From Xanthostigma xanthostigma (Eukaryota > Arthropoda > Insecta > Raphidioptera > Raphidiidae), in NCBI GenBank assembly GCA_963575645.1, contig OY754468.1, forward strand, positions 25,692,465-25,756,464: 64,000 nt of DNA, in the 5' to 3' direction. The notes below the pieces were generated by a model. It had not been told where the DNA came from. It ran no database searches and was given only the letters and a program-made list of their open reading frames with translations. Each line of letters starts with the position of its first letter. Positions within the stretch are counted from its first letter, which is position 1. The position numbers were made by a program, and so were the translations under genes. Below, piece by piece: positions 34,701 through 45,914 of the stretch.

Positions 34701-34848
34701 AACTGTAGATACGCCTCTGGCATTAGTATATAGTGTAGGGTTAAGAGAGCGAAGTGTACGGTGAATTTTAAGCAAGGAGAAACAGATAAACACACTTAGA
34801 TAAAGCGATAAACAGAGCTATATCGTTCCCTCTATGTATATCCTTCTG

Positions 34849-35097
34849 TCACTTTCTCGATCTGGAGATAGCTGATATTATATTAAACGTTACGAACTTA
34901 TCTTTGTTTTGGACAGACATATTGCTTATTTGAAATAACATAGGACCGGTTACACTACCTTGCGGTAATCTTGTCAGTATATTTGAGTGAGATTCGTTTA
35001 GACTACCTAATACTCCTAGATTGCTAGTTCCCATATGTAGAAGTGTCGCCCACCAAGAACGATAGCAACTGCATACTTCTATCTCACTTATCTGCAT
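34849..35097 (-). pseudogene. LINE reverse-transcriptase fragment
   Basis: The minus-strand frame contains ILTRLPQGSVTGPMLFQIS (about residues 40-58), close to the conserved non-LTR reverse-transcriptase block 'GVPQGSVLGPLLFLIYIND', and the following ISNMSV corresponds to the IND region. Before it, CYRSWWATLL-like sequence fits the usual 'W..SYL..R' helix only loosely. The YADD-type catalytic block is not recognisable downstream, and the frame ends soon after. It is thus a short, degraded relic of the palm/fingers region. It has no neighbours from the same element that I can join to it. Function is excluded by length; the family clade is not determined. Confidence 0.5.
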
Positions 35098-36370
35098 ACT
35101 TCTGTCTCACTTATTTATACTTGATCCGTTATGCGCAAGCGTTGCGACTGTAGTGGGGAAGTGGGCAAGTTCTTGATCCATTCTTGGACATGCGCATAAC
35201 GTTTGAGATCTAAATGACTGAGACAGACTTGTGTATGTCTGCACCGTTGAGTAGTTATCCTTTTCCAGATCCCTACTAGGAATATAGGAGTATTAAGTAT
35301 AGGGTTTAGACATAGGCACAACTGAACATCGTGACGTAACACCGATGTACAACCATTTTTTGTGTCGTGTCGAAGATACCGTTGGATGATGTGCGCCGAG
35401 TATCTAACATCACGCCGCGTATTTTATTTGGGCGAACTTAATGTCGTAACTTTGTTTTTAGTATGTAATTGTTGAACTCGAATGGACATTTGTAACATGA
35501 GGGCGTAACATTTCTTTGTTGCGCGACGCTAAACGATCGACAGCAGGAGGAACACGCCGATGTTGCGGTGTTATTTTGTTACGATTTTTTGCTGCTTTGC
35601 ATGTACATGGTGTAGAACTTTTTTTATACGTGAAGAAGTATTAACGAAAAATGTAAAGTTCCTTATAACAATCGTTATTTTCGCATGCGTAAACGCAGGC
35701 AAAGCTAGTTAAAAAATAGGTGCGTTTGATATCATTGTAAAAGTGCTAACACTTTTGACATTATTGCGTTTACAAACACTTGACCTTTTTGGTATTTGAA
35801 TTTTGAACAAAAAGTGTCAACACTAGCAGTCCCGGCTCTTATAGATCAAGTGATAGATGTGTGAATGTGACAATAATTACTAGAATAAATTTTTCGTTGT
35901 TTTCTGTGTAAATTTCACGGAGTTATATACACTACACTAATATACCAAGCACACCTAATAAGAGGCTTACACTGCACTGATCAAAAATGCATAAATATTC
36001 AGGTCCGTATCATTTTCAATGGAATCGTGCAAAGAGTACAAAAGATCAAACAGCGTTCATACGCTATCATATTCTGTCGCACAGTGGGGCATAATATGAG
36101 AAAAGTAATTTTAAAATCCCAGAATTGCGTCAAAATTTTACCTCAATCTAAAGAGAAAAGTTTTGGACATACAATAATATAACAAAATCTTCTTGAGGTC
36201 TAGGCTTGTAGGCCGTTGATATTTCTACTTGAATATTTGCAAAATATTCGCATGAATTTTGCGAATGCGAATATTCATTACCTCACTGACATAAAGAATT
36301 TTCACTTCAAAAATCTCTGACAACATATTATATTAGATATCGTACCCATCGATAATAATTAATAAGAAAA
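35098..36370. other. No gene recognised; Helitron 3' end at about 35708
   Basis: GCGTAAACGCAGGCAAAGCTAG at 35687-35708 resembles a Helitron 3' hairpin plus CTAG, but the 5' end was not found. A local duplication of TGCATACTTCTRTCTCACTTAT lies at 35065-35117. Otherwise unassigned. Confidence 0.4.
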
Positions 36371-36540
36371 AATTCGCAGGTTTGTGAACAAAAGTTATAT
36401 TTATAAATGTACGACGTTTCGTCTATAAATTTAGACTTTTGTTTTAAATAATCTTTAATTTGTACTTGCAAAAGTCTAAATTTATAGACGAAACGTCGTA
36501 CATTTTGTAAATATCACTTTTGTCCACAAACCTGCGAATT
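36371..36540. mobile_element. Palindromic element with paired CGAAACGTCGT hairpins
   Basis: AATTCGCAGGTTTGTG at the left is mirrored by CACAAACCTGCGAATT at the right, and the arms of about 70 bp are near identical. Each carries GTCTAAATTTATAGACGAAA then CGTCGTAC, a 5-8 bp stem followed by the GAAACGTCG tail, in opposite orientations. No coding capacity. Confidence 0.8.
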
Positions 36541-36681
36541 TCCACATGTAGAAGATATTTTGCTGTCAGAAAATTCTACCAATTTTATAAGAATGTAGTT
36601 GTGATCAGACTGGTTAAATATTTATATTCTGCCAGTTTGATTTTCTTTGCAATTTTTACTGAAATTTAATAAAAGTTATCT

Positions 36682-37170
36682 TCTAAATATATAAAAGGAA
36701 ACCGTGACTGACTGACTGATCTATCAACGCACAGCTCAAACCTCTGGACGAATTGGGCTGAAATTTGGCACACAGGTAGTTATTATGATGTAGGCATCCC
36801 GTAAGAACGGATTTTTGGAAATTCAACCCCTAAAAGGGTATAAACGGGGGTTCAAAATTTGCATGGAGAAATCATATAAGATAGATGTATCAATTCGAAA
36901 ATGCGCAGGATTACTCCTGTCCCCAAATAAATAAACACGTGTTTCAAGCTTTTTCGAAAACAACCCCTTTAGAGGGTGAAAAGAGGTAAATAGTCTAAAA
37001 ATTAACATGGGTGCCATTTTCACGTTTTTTCAGGACGTTTATCACCTGAATGTCATCAATTTTGAAATTTATTAGGGGGTTACGTCGAGAAATGTGTAAC
37101 TATATGCCAAATAATGGGAACGCATCCGTGTTTCGTCTCAATTGCGTGCGAAGCCGCGGGTAACGGCTAA
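36682..37170 (+). mobile_element. Non-autonomous Helitron, third family
   Basis: Starts TCTAAATATATAAAAGGAAA, continues with a (GACT)n stretch and 'GGGCTGAAATTTGGCACACA', and ends GCGAAGCCGCGGGTAACGG then CTAA followed by T. TC...CTRR ends, hairpin and A/T flanks all fit. An open frame on the minus strand (36823-37023) is accidental. Confidence 0.75.
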
Positions 37171-37665
37171 TTGTATTTATAGGTTTGAAATAATTTTGGC
37201 CATCTGTTTGGTTCCTATTTCCACTGTGCGGTAAGGGTTTACTCTCAGGACTGAACATATATAATATTTACTACATTCACTGTAGGATTTATCGTATAAT
37301 CGTACAAAGTATAAATGTATCGTCTCAGTGGATTTCATCTTTGATGACAATTAAACGAAGATGGGGAGATAGAAACGGTCTCTACTGTCGTGAAATGGCA
37401 ACAAGCTTTGGTCGGTTCAGATTTCAGATAACGCCTTGTCGCGTCGCGTATACACTGTACATATCAAAACACATGTAAACATCAGTTCTATAAGGATTGG
37501 CAATGCGTCCCGCTGTTAGATAACTTCCTCTTACGTTGTATTATCCACATAATAACAAATAACAAGGATTCAAAGATTGAAAAGAAAACATTCTGAACTA
37601 ATCCGGTAATTTGTAATAAACAAGCTTTATATCTCTACCATTCTCGATTGTGATTATATGATAAA
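37171..37665. other. No gene recognised
   Basis: AT-rich to mixed; no motif or boundary. Confidence 0.45.
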
Positions 37666-38003
37666 CTAGCTTCTTCTCGCGGCTCCGCACGCGATTGGAG
37701 GGTGAAGCGGTGAGTAGAAGTTTCGGATTAAAGTCCCGACAGTTGTTGGAAAGTAAATGTTTCTTAAATAGTATTGTAATTGTAACAATGTGAAATCTAA
37801 TTATTGACATCAATTTTTTTCAACGCAAATGTATTTTGACGAACTAAATTTTAGCCTAAGTTACTCCTTATAACATTAGCTATCTGCAGTGCAAGTCCCG
37901 TCAAAATCGGTCCAGTCGTTTAGGAGATTAGCCGGAACAACTAGATAGACAGATAGACAAAAACTTTAAAAATTGTTTTTTTGTTATAAGTACAGTATCT
38001 ATA
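37666..38003 (-). mobile_element. Non-autonomous Helitron, fourth family
   Basis: CTAG at 37666-37669 preceded (minus strand) by GCGGAGCCGCGAGAAGAAG. CCTTATAACATTAGCTATCT and CAGTCGTTTAGGAGATTAGC are shared with 62096-62325. The 5' end near 38003 is inferred from TAGATACTGTACTTATAAC and is approximate. Confidence 0.6.
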
Positions 38004-38933
38004 TGCTTTCCTATGTATTTAGTAAAAAGCTGTTATTTTGACATTACAATTTACAGACACTTCAATTTTATTTATCTGTAATCTGTAGATATAGATACAA
38101 ATACCTTACTAATATCTAGCTCCTTCTTGGAAGTGGATTCGCCAATGAAGGACCACTGTTTTTGCAAGTTTATTTACTAGTACCTACTAAATACCAGAAA
38201 AGTTTGAGATGCACTGCAGTGTTCAAAACATTGTGTAAGTAAAATTTATTTTAACCTTTTTGATTTATACAAGATTATACAAGTTTTTATTGCAAAATAT
38301 GATTTGAATAGCAAAGTTAGTGATCGGTAATTTTATAGTCGTAGTTGCAGTAAAATTACAGAACAGAAAACATTTTAAAAATAAACATTAAGTTCTCATT
38401 ATTTTTAGTGCGAGGGTAATTTTTTGCGGTAGTTTTTAGTGATATTTTTTTTGGAATAGTGTTAATCTTAACATTGTTTGCATTTTGGATATTTTTTGTA
38501 AGTTTTATTTTTTTCTCATTTTTGTATCATCAGTCTGTAACTATAATATTAAAAAAATATTATTTTTACAAGATAGTGTGCAGTATAAATATATTTTAAA
38601 TTGTTTTTTAACATTTAAACAATTACTTGGTTATTGGTACTTGGTTATTTGGTTAAATAGAACGAGGCAGTCTCTGTAATCTACTAACCTTGCATGAATA
38701 CTATATCTTAATAACTTATTACGGAAAAGGAACAAAATGGAAAATTTTCTTTTCGATGTGTAGGTACATCCACGAAAAATAGTGGCAGAAATTTTATCGG
38801 GCAATTTTTCCGCAATTTGACGTCAAAATATCGAAAATTGGATAAAAAATGTCAACAAAAATTCTGCCGCTTCGTTTTTAGGTTCTGTTAGAGCCAAATG
38901 ACCGGAAAATATCAGCGGCAGAAATTTTTAACC
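38004..38933. other. No gene recognised
   Basis: 38740-38930 has short recurring words (GGCAGAAATTTT, CCGCAATTTGACG, CGGCAGAAATTTTTA) suggesting old repeat sequence. No termini seen. Confidence 0.4.
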
Positions 38934-39061
38934 AATTGCACCTTCCCCAAGCCACCGCTAAGATGATGGATTTATGAATTGGCCAAATGCACTGAGATGG
39001 CTATTTCATAAATCTATCCTCTTATAGTAGTGGTTTGGAGACGGTGAAATTGGTCAAAAAT
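38934..39061. repeat. Imperfect 128-nt hairpin
   Basis: ATTTTTAACCAATTGCACC at the left pairs with GGTGAAATTGGTCAAAAAT at the right; the arms continue for about 60 bp with bulges and mismatches (AAGCCACCG/AGTGGTTTGG, GGATTTATGAATTGGCC/GGCTATTTCATAAATC). Old foldback element or transcribed hairpin. Confidence 0.55.
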
Positions 39062-39836
39062 GGACTGGAACGAAAAATGGTCCGAACGTTATTGATAGCA
39101 TTTGTTCTCCTCTTCCGAATAATCCAATAAAAAACATGGGTTTCTATGAAAAAAAACGAATTTGTCATTCGTATCTCGCAAATTCATTTAAGTAACTTTT
39201 CGACCCCTTTGATATTAAACAACTTACATCAGAGAAATGTTTTTCTATACCTCATCTCTTGTGAGAAAATTTTGAACGAAGTTTAAAATTGAACATTGCT
39301 TATATCAATTTTTCTATCTAAGGAAAATAATTCTTCACTTACCTGTCTGTGTCGTTAAGTATTGCGTCACAGACAGACAGAGCACAAAAGACCGTCAACA
39401 TCTCTACACGCATCTCTTTACATGTGTACGGAGTACAGACATACTCCTCGACAATGCGTGAGGGGTGAGAGGAAAGGGAGACAGACGCCCCGCGGTTTCA
39501 CCTGTGACGGTAGCTACCCTACCGTGATACCGACGCCGCTCACAGAACCCTCGAATTTAATTAAAGTGGAATCGTTGACAGTCATGTTTGTATATTTAGA
39601 CTGCAACCGTTAGTATCTAAATACTCGTTTATTATAACAATACGCTGTGTTATTTTACTTCTGTTATCCTGCTATCTCATTTCCAACAATCGTCATTGCG
39701 TTATGATTGTTTATTTTTAGTTTTTTGATTATTTTGAACGCAAATTATACGACCCAATAAAATCACGATCTTTGCAAGCAAAGCCTCGAATGAAATTCGC
39801 TCACCAACGTGCTGCTTATCGTATTATATTTTATTA
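39062..39836. other. No gene recognised
   Basis: 39350-39560 is GC-richer and open on the plus strand (39362-39613) but shows no domain. The rest is AT-rich. Confidence 0.4.
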
Positions 39837-40523
39837 TAGCGGACCGAATTTGTAGATTGCCACCGTTTTTTCGTCGACTTACGTTGTAAAATTGGTCTCC
39901 ACGAAAAGCGCTTTTATTTTAACGCGATGATTTTTAACAGCGTGTAGAAATCAAATATTTGACGTAACTTTTTTATCAAAACTCATAAATGAATGACAAA
40001 CGGGCTTTCAATGTTATCAAATTTTGAGGTCAGTTCTGGCGTTATGTTATGTCATAATCAAATATTCACAGAAATTGTTCGAAGTAGTCCCCGTTTTGTT
40101 GGACACAAAGATGCGTGCTTCGTACCCATACTTCTGTACATACTTGTAGTAGCGAGAAAGGCCTTTCGCGAATTATTTGGGACGCATTACTGATTCGTGT
40201 TGTCATTTCTTCTCGTGTGTTAACCGGGCTTTAGAATAAATTATATAAAATTTAAAAAAAATAATTAAACTTTGAACGGCTGGTTCTTTCTTATTTTTGA
40301 GCTTTGATAAAAAAGTTACTTATAATATTTGTTCGTCTATTTGATGTCTACACGCTGTTAAAAAAGAAGAATCAACTTAAAATCACCTGTATATAGTCTA
40401 TGTCCAGCCAGAAGGTCCATTCTAAACATGCGTAAAAAAAATTTGAAATCGGATGAGTAGTTTCGGAGATTACCTTCTACATTCAAACTCACAAACTTTA
40501 CCTTTTCATAATATTACTATAGA
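39837..40523 (-). mobile_element. Helitron split by a MITE
   Basis: The same family as 15376-15731: GTGGAGACCAATTTTACAAC and GAAACTACTCATCCGATTTC on the minus strand, ending at TCTATAGTAATATTATGAAA. The CTAG end is diverged. The body is split by 39931-40365. Confidence 0.65.
39931..40365. mobile_element. MITE with TTTTTAACAGCGTGTAG inverted repeats
   Basis: TTTTTAACAGCGTGTAGAAA at the left is mirrored by GTCTACACGCTGTTAAAAA at the right (about 27 bp). A further inward line, AGTAACTTTTTTATCAAA, is also inverted. It interrupts a Helitron. No clear target duplication; frame 39993-40193 has no domain. Confidence 0.7.
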
Positions 40524-40562
40524 TTTTTGTTTTATTCTTTATTATTAAAATTTGAATGGAGT

Positions 40563-41389
40563 CAGAGCTGGGCCAAGTACAATAAAAATGTTCTTGGAGT
40601 ACCAAGTACAAAGTACTTTCCATTTTCGTCCAATAAGTACAAAGTACAAAGTACTTGACTAAGTACTGAGTACATGTACTGAGTACAAGTACTTGGATTT
40701 TACGAGTACTTTTTACAAGTACATTGGACACAATGTGGTACACCCAGCCTCAGTACACCTTTGTGGTACAAACTACAAACAAACCCTACAAGCTCGATTA
40801 ATTATTTATGAAATTAAAATACACAGAGACTGGCGTACGCACAAAATGTTTTTTATGAATTATATTTTATTTATATTAAATGTGAATTAATACAAAAACA
40901 AAAAATTGAAAGTACTGAAAGTAGAAAAATAAACAACTAAATCAAGACAAAAAGCAATGTTTCAAGAAACCCTGCATTAATAGGTTTGTTCCAAGCAGCC
41001 AGCAAACGGTAACGAAACCGTCACCATCATGCGCTAGCTATCTGCACATGATGGTGACGGTTACGTTACCGTTTGCTGGCTGCTTGGAACAAACAGGGTA
41101 CCCAGAAATGTTCACAAGAAAGTAGCGATTCTTTACGGAAAAATCGCAAACTAAAAAAAACGCCTAATTTTTAAAACTTCTACACAAGACTTCTTTCTTC
41201 ATAAAAGTGTATTTTAATGTACTTGTACTTAGAAATAAGCTGAAAGTACAAAGTACATTCAACAGATCGTTACAAGTACAAGTAGCAAGTACACTTTTTA
41301 AAAGTACTCGGAATACAAAGTACAAAGTACAAAAATATGTACTTAAAGTACTTTTTCCAAGTACTTGTACTCAGTACCGCCCAGCTCTG
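40563..41389. mobile_element. hAT-type element with perfect 8-bp target duplication
   Basis: Terminal inverted repeats CAGAGCTGGGC are flanked by the identical octamer AATGGAGT at 40555-40562 and 41390-41397. Subterminal regions on both sides are packed with AAGTAC/GTACTT words (AAGTACAAAGTACTT), likely transposase-binding or simply expanded repeats. The 827-bp length leaves no transposase. A nested hairpin lies at 40984-41094. Frames 40498-40743 (minus), 40693-40890 and 41207-41425 (plus) are products of the repeats. Confidence 0.9.
40984..41094. repeat. Near-perfect 111-nt inverted repeat inside the hAT element
   Basis: GTTTGTTCCAAGCAGCCAGC begins a 48-bp arm whose reverse complement ends at 41094 with one difference (AACGAAACC against AACGTAACC). 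The loop is about 15 nt (CGCTAGCTATCTGCA). It is GC-richer than the host element and so probably a separate insertion. Confidence 0.85.
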
Positions 41390-41397
41390 AATGGAGT

Positions 41398-41899
41398 ATA
41401 TGAAAGAAAACCTTTGAAAGTCTGAAAAACGAAATATAGGTAAAGAGATATTATAGCTTTAAAAAGAAATGCTCAGTAATAATACAATTTTGTAGACTGC
41501 AACAACTGAAACTAATTTCTATGGTCTCGGAAAGCGAGAAAATAGACCTGAGGTACAGCGTTCATAAAGTACTCATTGTCTTGTGTGTAAAGGGAATTAT
41601 TTCATGCCCGATGCTTTGTTGCCGTTTTGGATGCTAAGCTACTATATTGTTTAAGATTTACAAGGGGCGTTAAATCAGGGATATGAGAATTTCGAATTTG
41701 GATGTTGATTATATTCAACAGAAACCTTTTTGGAATCGTCTTTTATGTTTGAGAGGTTTAACGTGAAATTCACAAACGTCGCTAATGACGTGTTAAACGG
41801 ATCAATTTGAATCAAAAAAAAGGAGGTGGACATACGACGGAAGCTATGCTTCTTACGAATTTTATTTAATTGTAAAAAATTAAAATTTTTTATTAATAA
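41398..41899. other. No gene recognised
   Basis: Mixed AT-rich DNA without boundary or motif. Confidence 0.45.
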
Positions 41900-42148
41900 C
41901 TAGCGGCCCGGTCCGGCTTCGCCTGAATTTGTGGATTGCCATCGTTTTTTCGTCGACTTACTCTGCAACATTGGTCTCCACGAAAAACCCTTTTTTTAAC
42001 GCGATAATATGTAGCCTATGTCCATCTTGACGGTACATTCTAAATAGCGGTGAAGGAATTTTTCAAATAGGTGTAGAGGTTCCGGAGATTACCCTCCACA
42101 TGCACACAAACTCATAAAATTCTCACTCTCTCTCTTTATAATATTAGT
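41900..42148 (-). mobile_element. Helitron, same family as 15376-15731
   Basis: On the minus strand it ends AGGCGAAGCCGGACCGGGCC then GCTAG. The 5' side TACTAATATTATAAAG-like sequence is interrupted by the hAT element at 42149, whose target duplication ATATTAGT is the Helitron 5' terminus. Confidence 0.7.
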
Positions 42149-42515
42149 TAGAGCTGTAACAAACCGTATGTATTCGTTACTGAGTAACGGGTACATCGTC
42201 TGACTCGAAGTAACGAATCGTTACTTATAAATTCATTTCGTTACTCGCATGTTTCGTATCCATGTCAGTTTGATTCGTTTGATACGGTTATACGAACACA
42301 ATGTGTTATACTTTTATAAGTATTCATAAAGTACGAAGTCATGACTCATGTCGTATCACATATGCGTCGCGCTTTGGTGCGAAGCTACATGCTTATTGCT
42401 TGATGCTGTTAAGTACACTATTGTATGTCGTATCAAAAGTACCGAGTAACGTAACGATACGAAAGTAACGGGTACTGATACGGGTACACAATTCCTCGTT
42501 ACTTTTACAGCTCTA
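42149..42515. mobile_element. hAT-type MITE with perfect 8-bp target duplication
   Basis: TAGAGCTGTAA inverted ends are flanked by ATATTAGT at 42141-42148 and 42516-42523. Subterminal repeats of GTAACG/CGTTAC are dense on both sides. At 367 bp it has no transposase. It sits in the 5' terminus of a Helitron. Confidence 0.88.
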
Positions 42516-42539
42516 ATATTAGTAAAATAAAAATTTTGA

Positions 42540-42611
42540 CGTTGCCGGGGGTTGAACCGCCTATCTTGTATTTTCAAGGTAAGCGCACTAAACTGCTCGA
42601 CCACTTAAGGG
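42540..42611 (-). tRNA. tRNA-Ser-like pseudogene or SINE head
   Basis: On the minus strand TGGTCGAGCAG is an A-box match and GGTTCAACCCC an imperfect B box, with CTTGAAAATACAAG as an anticodon-arm-like hairpin where TGA would fall at the anticodon, as in tRNA-Ser. CCGGCAACGTCAAAA follows. The stems are incomplete, so a working tRNA is unlikely. Its 5' end abuts the next MITE. Confidence 0.45.
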
Positions 42612-42754
42612 GCCATTCAAGTATAACATATGCATCAGGGAGGGGCTCTTATTTTGCTTACTTACAATGCTTACTTTTGTATACTTTTGCTGACAGGGTG
42701 GGGGGAGGGTAAAAATTACTTAAATTCTGCTTACGTAATACTTGAATAGCCCCT
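42608..42754. mobile_element. Short MITE with AGGGGCYATTCAAGTAT inverted repeats
   Basis: AGGGGCCATTCAAGTAT at the left and its near-perfect inverse ATACTTGAATAGCCCCT at the right define a 147-bp unit with a G-rich interior (GGGTGGGGGGAGGG). This end sequence recurs widely in insects as far as I remember; class not assigned. Confidence 0.75.
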
Positions 42755-43072
42755 AACACGCTTCGTTTTGCTATGTTATTTTGAGTATTATGTTTAACCA
42801 TAAGTGTATAATACCACTATATTGAAGCACTATCTGAACCGTGTTAATATCAACGACGTGCGTGCTCTAGTTCTTTTCTTGTCTAAACTATGATCTGAAT
42901 ACACATATACGTATGTGCGCGTATGATTCGTGAAATCGTTACACATGAAGACTTGCTTATTTTTTTCAGTCAACTGCCGATCTGTATGCCTTTGCCGTTC
43001 GCGTTCGTTACCTGCATAGCTAAAAAACCGTCCAAGCGCATGTTGGGCACGCACATGATTAGAGTACCAAGG
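42755..43072. other. No gene recognised
   Basis: Frames on both strands overlap (42830-43054 minus, 42923-43111 plus) without a domain. Confidence 0.4.
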
Positions 43073-43322
43073 TATAGTGATCTAAATGTAAATGAACGAA
43101 AAAATTCTTAAATATATAAACTTTAGTTAGTTCTTTGAATGAAAATTATAAAAGTGACTCGTGAAAAATTTAGGAAGAACCGAATTTGAGGTTATTCCCA
43201 CCAATCTCAAATTTAGTTATTCCTAAATTTTTCATGAGTCAGTTTTATAATTTTGTTTCAAAGAACTAACTAAAATGTATACATTCAAGAATTTTTTTTT
43301 CATTTAAATTTAGATCACTATA
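43073..43322. mobile_element. Palindromic MITE, 250 bp, TA-type ends
   Basis: TATAGTGATCTAAAT at the left is mirrored by ATTTAGATCACTATA at the right. Arms of about 120 bp (with TTTAGTTAGTTCTTTGAA and GAAAAATTTAGGAA) differ at scattered sites. Flanking TA suggests a Tc1/mariner-like origin. Confidence 0.8.
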
Positions 43323-43817
43323 ACTAGAATCAGTGTTTGTCGGAGTTTTATACAATTTCACTTTCTCCGAGTATTGTGACACCCACCATTTTATCATCGT
43401 TCTTTTAGACAGTTCCAGAGTACGTGGCAATTTTAAATTCCTTACAATCAAAATGTCTACTTGATAGATACATCGTTTGATAATGCAATTTTGAACACAC
43501 TTTTCGTAATGTTTTTGTGTAAATTAAATCACATCCTTAAGCCCAAAGCTGTAATTTTGCTTTCTACCGAATGTATTACAAGGCTTTATTACACCAAGTT
43601 TTTCGTCTCCCGCTGTGTAAATTTTAAATAATGAATATCTTCGTTGTGCAATATCTCGCGTTTACCTTTTTAATATATTAAATTTTCCAAGCACAAATAC
43701 ATATATACAGATTTTAAGTTTCAGTTTCTCTATAAATTTGTTTTGAAATGGTCATTATTTCTATATCTACTTCATCATTTTGAATATTTTTTTAATTAAT
43801 ACATTTTATTATATAGT
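43323..43817. other. No gene recognised
   Basis: AT-rich; frame 43266-43451 (minus) overlaps the preceding MITE and has no motif. Confidence 0.45.
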
Positions 43818-44066
43818 ATCAGCCCGATCCGGCTTCGCTCGAATTTGTAGATTACCATCATTTTTTCGTCGACTTATGTTGCAAAATTGGTCTCCACGAA
43901 AATCGCTTTTATTTTATCGCGATAATATGTAGCCTATGTCCATCCTGAAGGACCATTCTAAATATTGGTGAAAACATTTTTGAAATCTGACGAGTAGTAG
44001 AAAATATTACCTCCTACATCTAAACTTATAAACTTTACCTTTTTATTTTATAATATTATTATAAAT
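43818..44066 (-). mobile_element. Helitron, same family as 15376-15731, aged
   Basis: CCGATCCGGCTTCGCTCGAA at the left and TTATAATATTATTATAAAT at the right; the interior matches the sisters. The CTAG has decayed to TCAG-like sequence. Confidence 0.65.
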
Positions 44067-44127
44067 GAATCATTGGAACTAATAACTTTAAAATGCGAAT
44101 TGAAATTTACTTTAGAAAACACCGAAG

Positions 44128-44780
44128 CAGGTCGTTTCGACGCCGACGGTTCGACGCCAACGGTTCGACGCCAACGTTTCGACGCGTGGTCAGTTCGACG
44201 CCGTACGTTTCGACGCGGGGTCAGTTCGACGCCATACTCTTTTTTCGTGCTTTTTTTTATTTTTAGAATAACTGCATCATCATTCAAATAAATGCGATAT
44301 ACGTGATATAATATAACATATATTTTATATGTTATATATATATGAAGCGTGATTCAAATAAATAAGTAATATGACTGATATAATAGATATATATAATAAA
44401 TGGTAATGTGAAACCCAAAAAGCTATAACAAAGAATTCAACAGGAATTACTTCATTGATAAGAAAAACCTGTCGTTGTACTTTACTACTAAAAATTCCCG
44501 TTGAACTTTACGTGGAACGATTCACAACAATTTGTTGTCATGTCCATACTGGCAGTAAAGCTTGCCCAAATGTGCGGTGAAAAAGTTGCATTTTCGTCAA
44601 TATAAATAGATATCTATCAAATAATGATGATGCAAAGTTATTCTAAAAATAAAAAAAATACGAAAAAAAGTATGGCGTCGAACTGACCCCGCGTCGAAAC
44701 GACCTCGCGTCGAACTGACCACGCGTCGAAACGTTGGCGTCGAACCGTTGGCGTCGAAACGTTGGCGTCGAACTGACCTG
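44128..44780. mobile_element. Inverted-repeat element with TTCGACGC arrays
   Basis: Both arms (about 44128-44290 and 44612-44780) carry runs of TTCGACGCC/TTCGACGCG at 14-20 bp spacing, six to seven per arm, beginning after CAGGTC and ending at GCCATACT. They then continue as TTTTTAGAATAACT and GCATCATCATT in mirrored order. The centre is AT-rich and noncoding. The long frames (44048-44287, 44597-44794 minus; 44073-44291 plus) are read through these arrays. Confidence 0.8.
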
Positions 44781-45914
44781 TACCGAGAAAACACTATTAT
44801 TAAAATTTGAAAGATTGTTTTATTTTATTTATTATTATTATTTTATTTTTGGTAATAAAATCGGAAATGGAAATACATATTAGTTGTTTTGTTAATGAGT
44901 GACATTTGTTCGACGCTATTTTAATCACACTTTATGTGACCTAAGTGTATCATAGTAATTTGACGATAGATAAAATTTTCATAACACCTTTGATGACATT
45001 CAGTTTAATCTTTAGGTACCTAATATCTTATACCTAAAGTTTAAAATTTTGTTTCGATTCGTTGAATGTTTTAGTTGCCTGTAAAACTGTACATATTATG
45101 GGCTGAAGGCATCCAAAACTCGTTATTACAAAAATTACATTATGGAGTAGCATCATAAAATAGCATATTTCTATTTTTCCTTATCTAGGGACCGTGAATT
45201 ATTATTAATAACAATCTGTTAGTTTGATAAATCATTCTAAAATTACTTTAGCTAAATTATTTGGTTGGTAATTATTAATAGTTACCAATTAATTGGACTG
45301 ACCGTAACGTCTACATAATTATTATAGCGTTATTTTCTAAAAGTTTTTCTTATATTATTTTATTTTTTAATAAAGTGTAATACTTTGTGGACGGTAGGGT
45401 ATTGTATTTTTCATACGTTGTCTAGTTTTTTGAAATAATGACAAATTAATTCTAATTTACATTCTATTTATTTAAAGTTGATGCATCTTTGTATTCTGTA
45501 ATGGTGCCAAACACGGAACAATGACCCTATTGTTAAAATTTAAAATGCTACATCATGTTTCTCGTATCTTTGCCAATGTTTTTGTTTGCTGCACTTATTT
45601 TTCTGCTTTTAATAAAAAAAAAATGCAAGCACGGAGCCAAAAATATAAATTGATGAACAAATTCTAGAAATATTTTAAATATTTAATAATGCGGAGAGTT
45701 CATTGTACATACCTGTGCATTTTGTTGTCATCTTTAGGCATGTTTAACGGGAACGAGATATACCAGCTTTAATAAAAAACGATCCAGCTGTTTTCGGGTG
45801 ATGTTTATGATTGTGGTAGATACATGGATGAAAATTCTGGAAACATTTTTTCCCTCATAAGAAAGCGATATTTACAGGCATGTAAATACATATTATTATT
45901 TATAATAATAATAA
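44781..45914. other. No gene recognised
   Basis: AT-rich; no terminus or motif. The last 30 bp are an (AAT)n stretch directly before the LINE relic. Confidence 0.45.

Noticed and set aside
39362..39613. 83-codon plus-strand frame
   Set aside because: GC-richer patch with cysteines but no spacing of a zinc finger or other motif.
44048..44794. Arginine-rich frames up to 79 codons
   Set aside because: They are the TTCGACGC arrays in translation.
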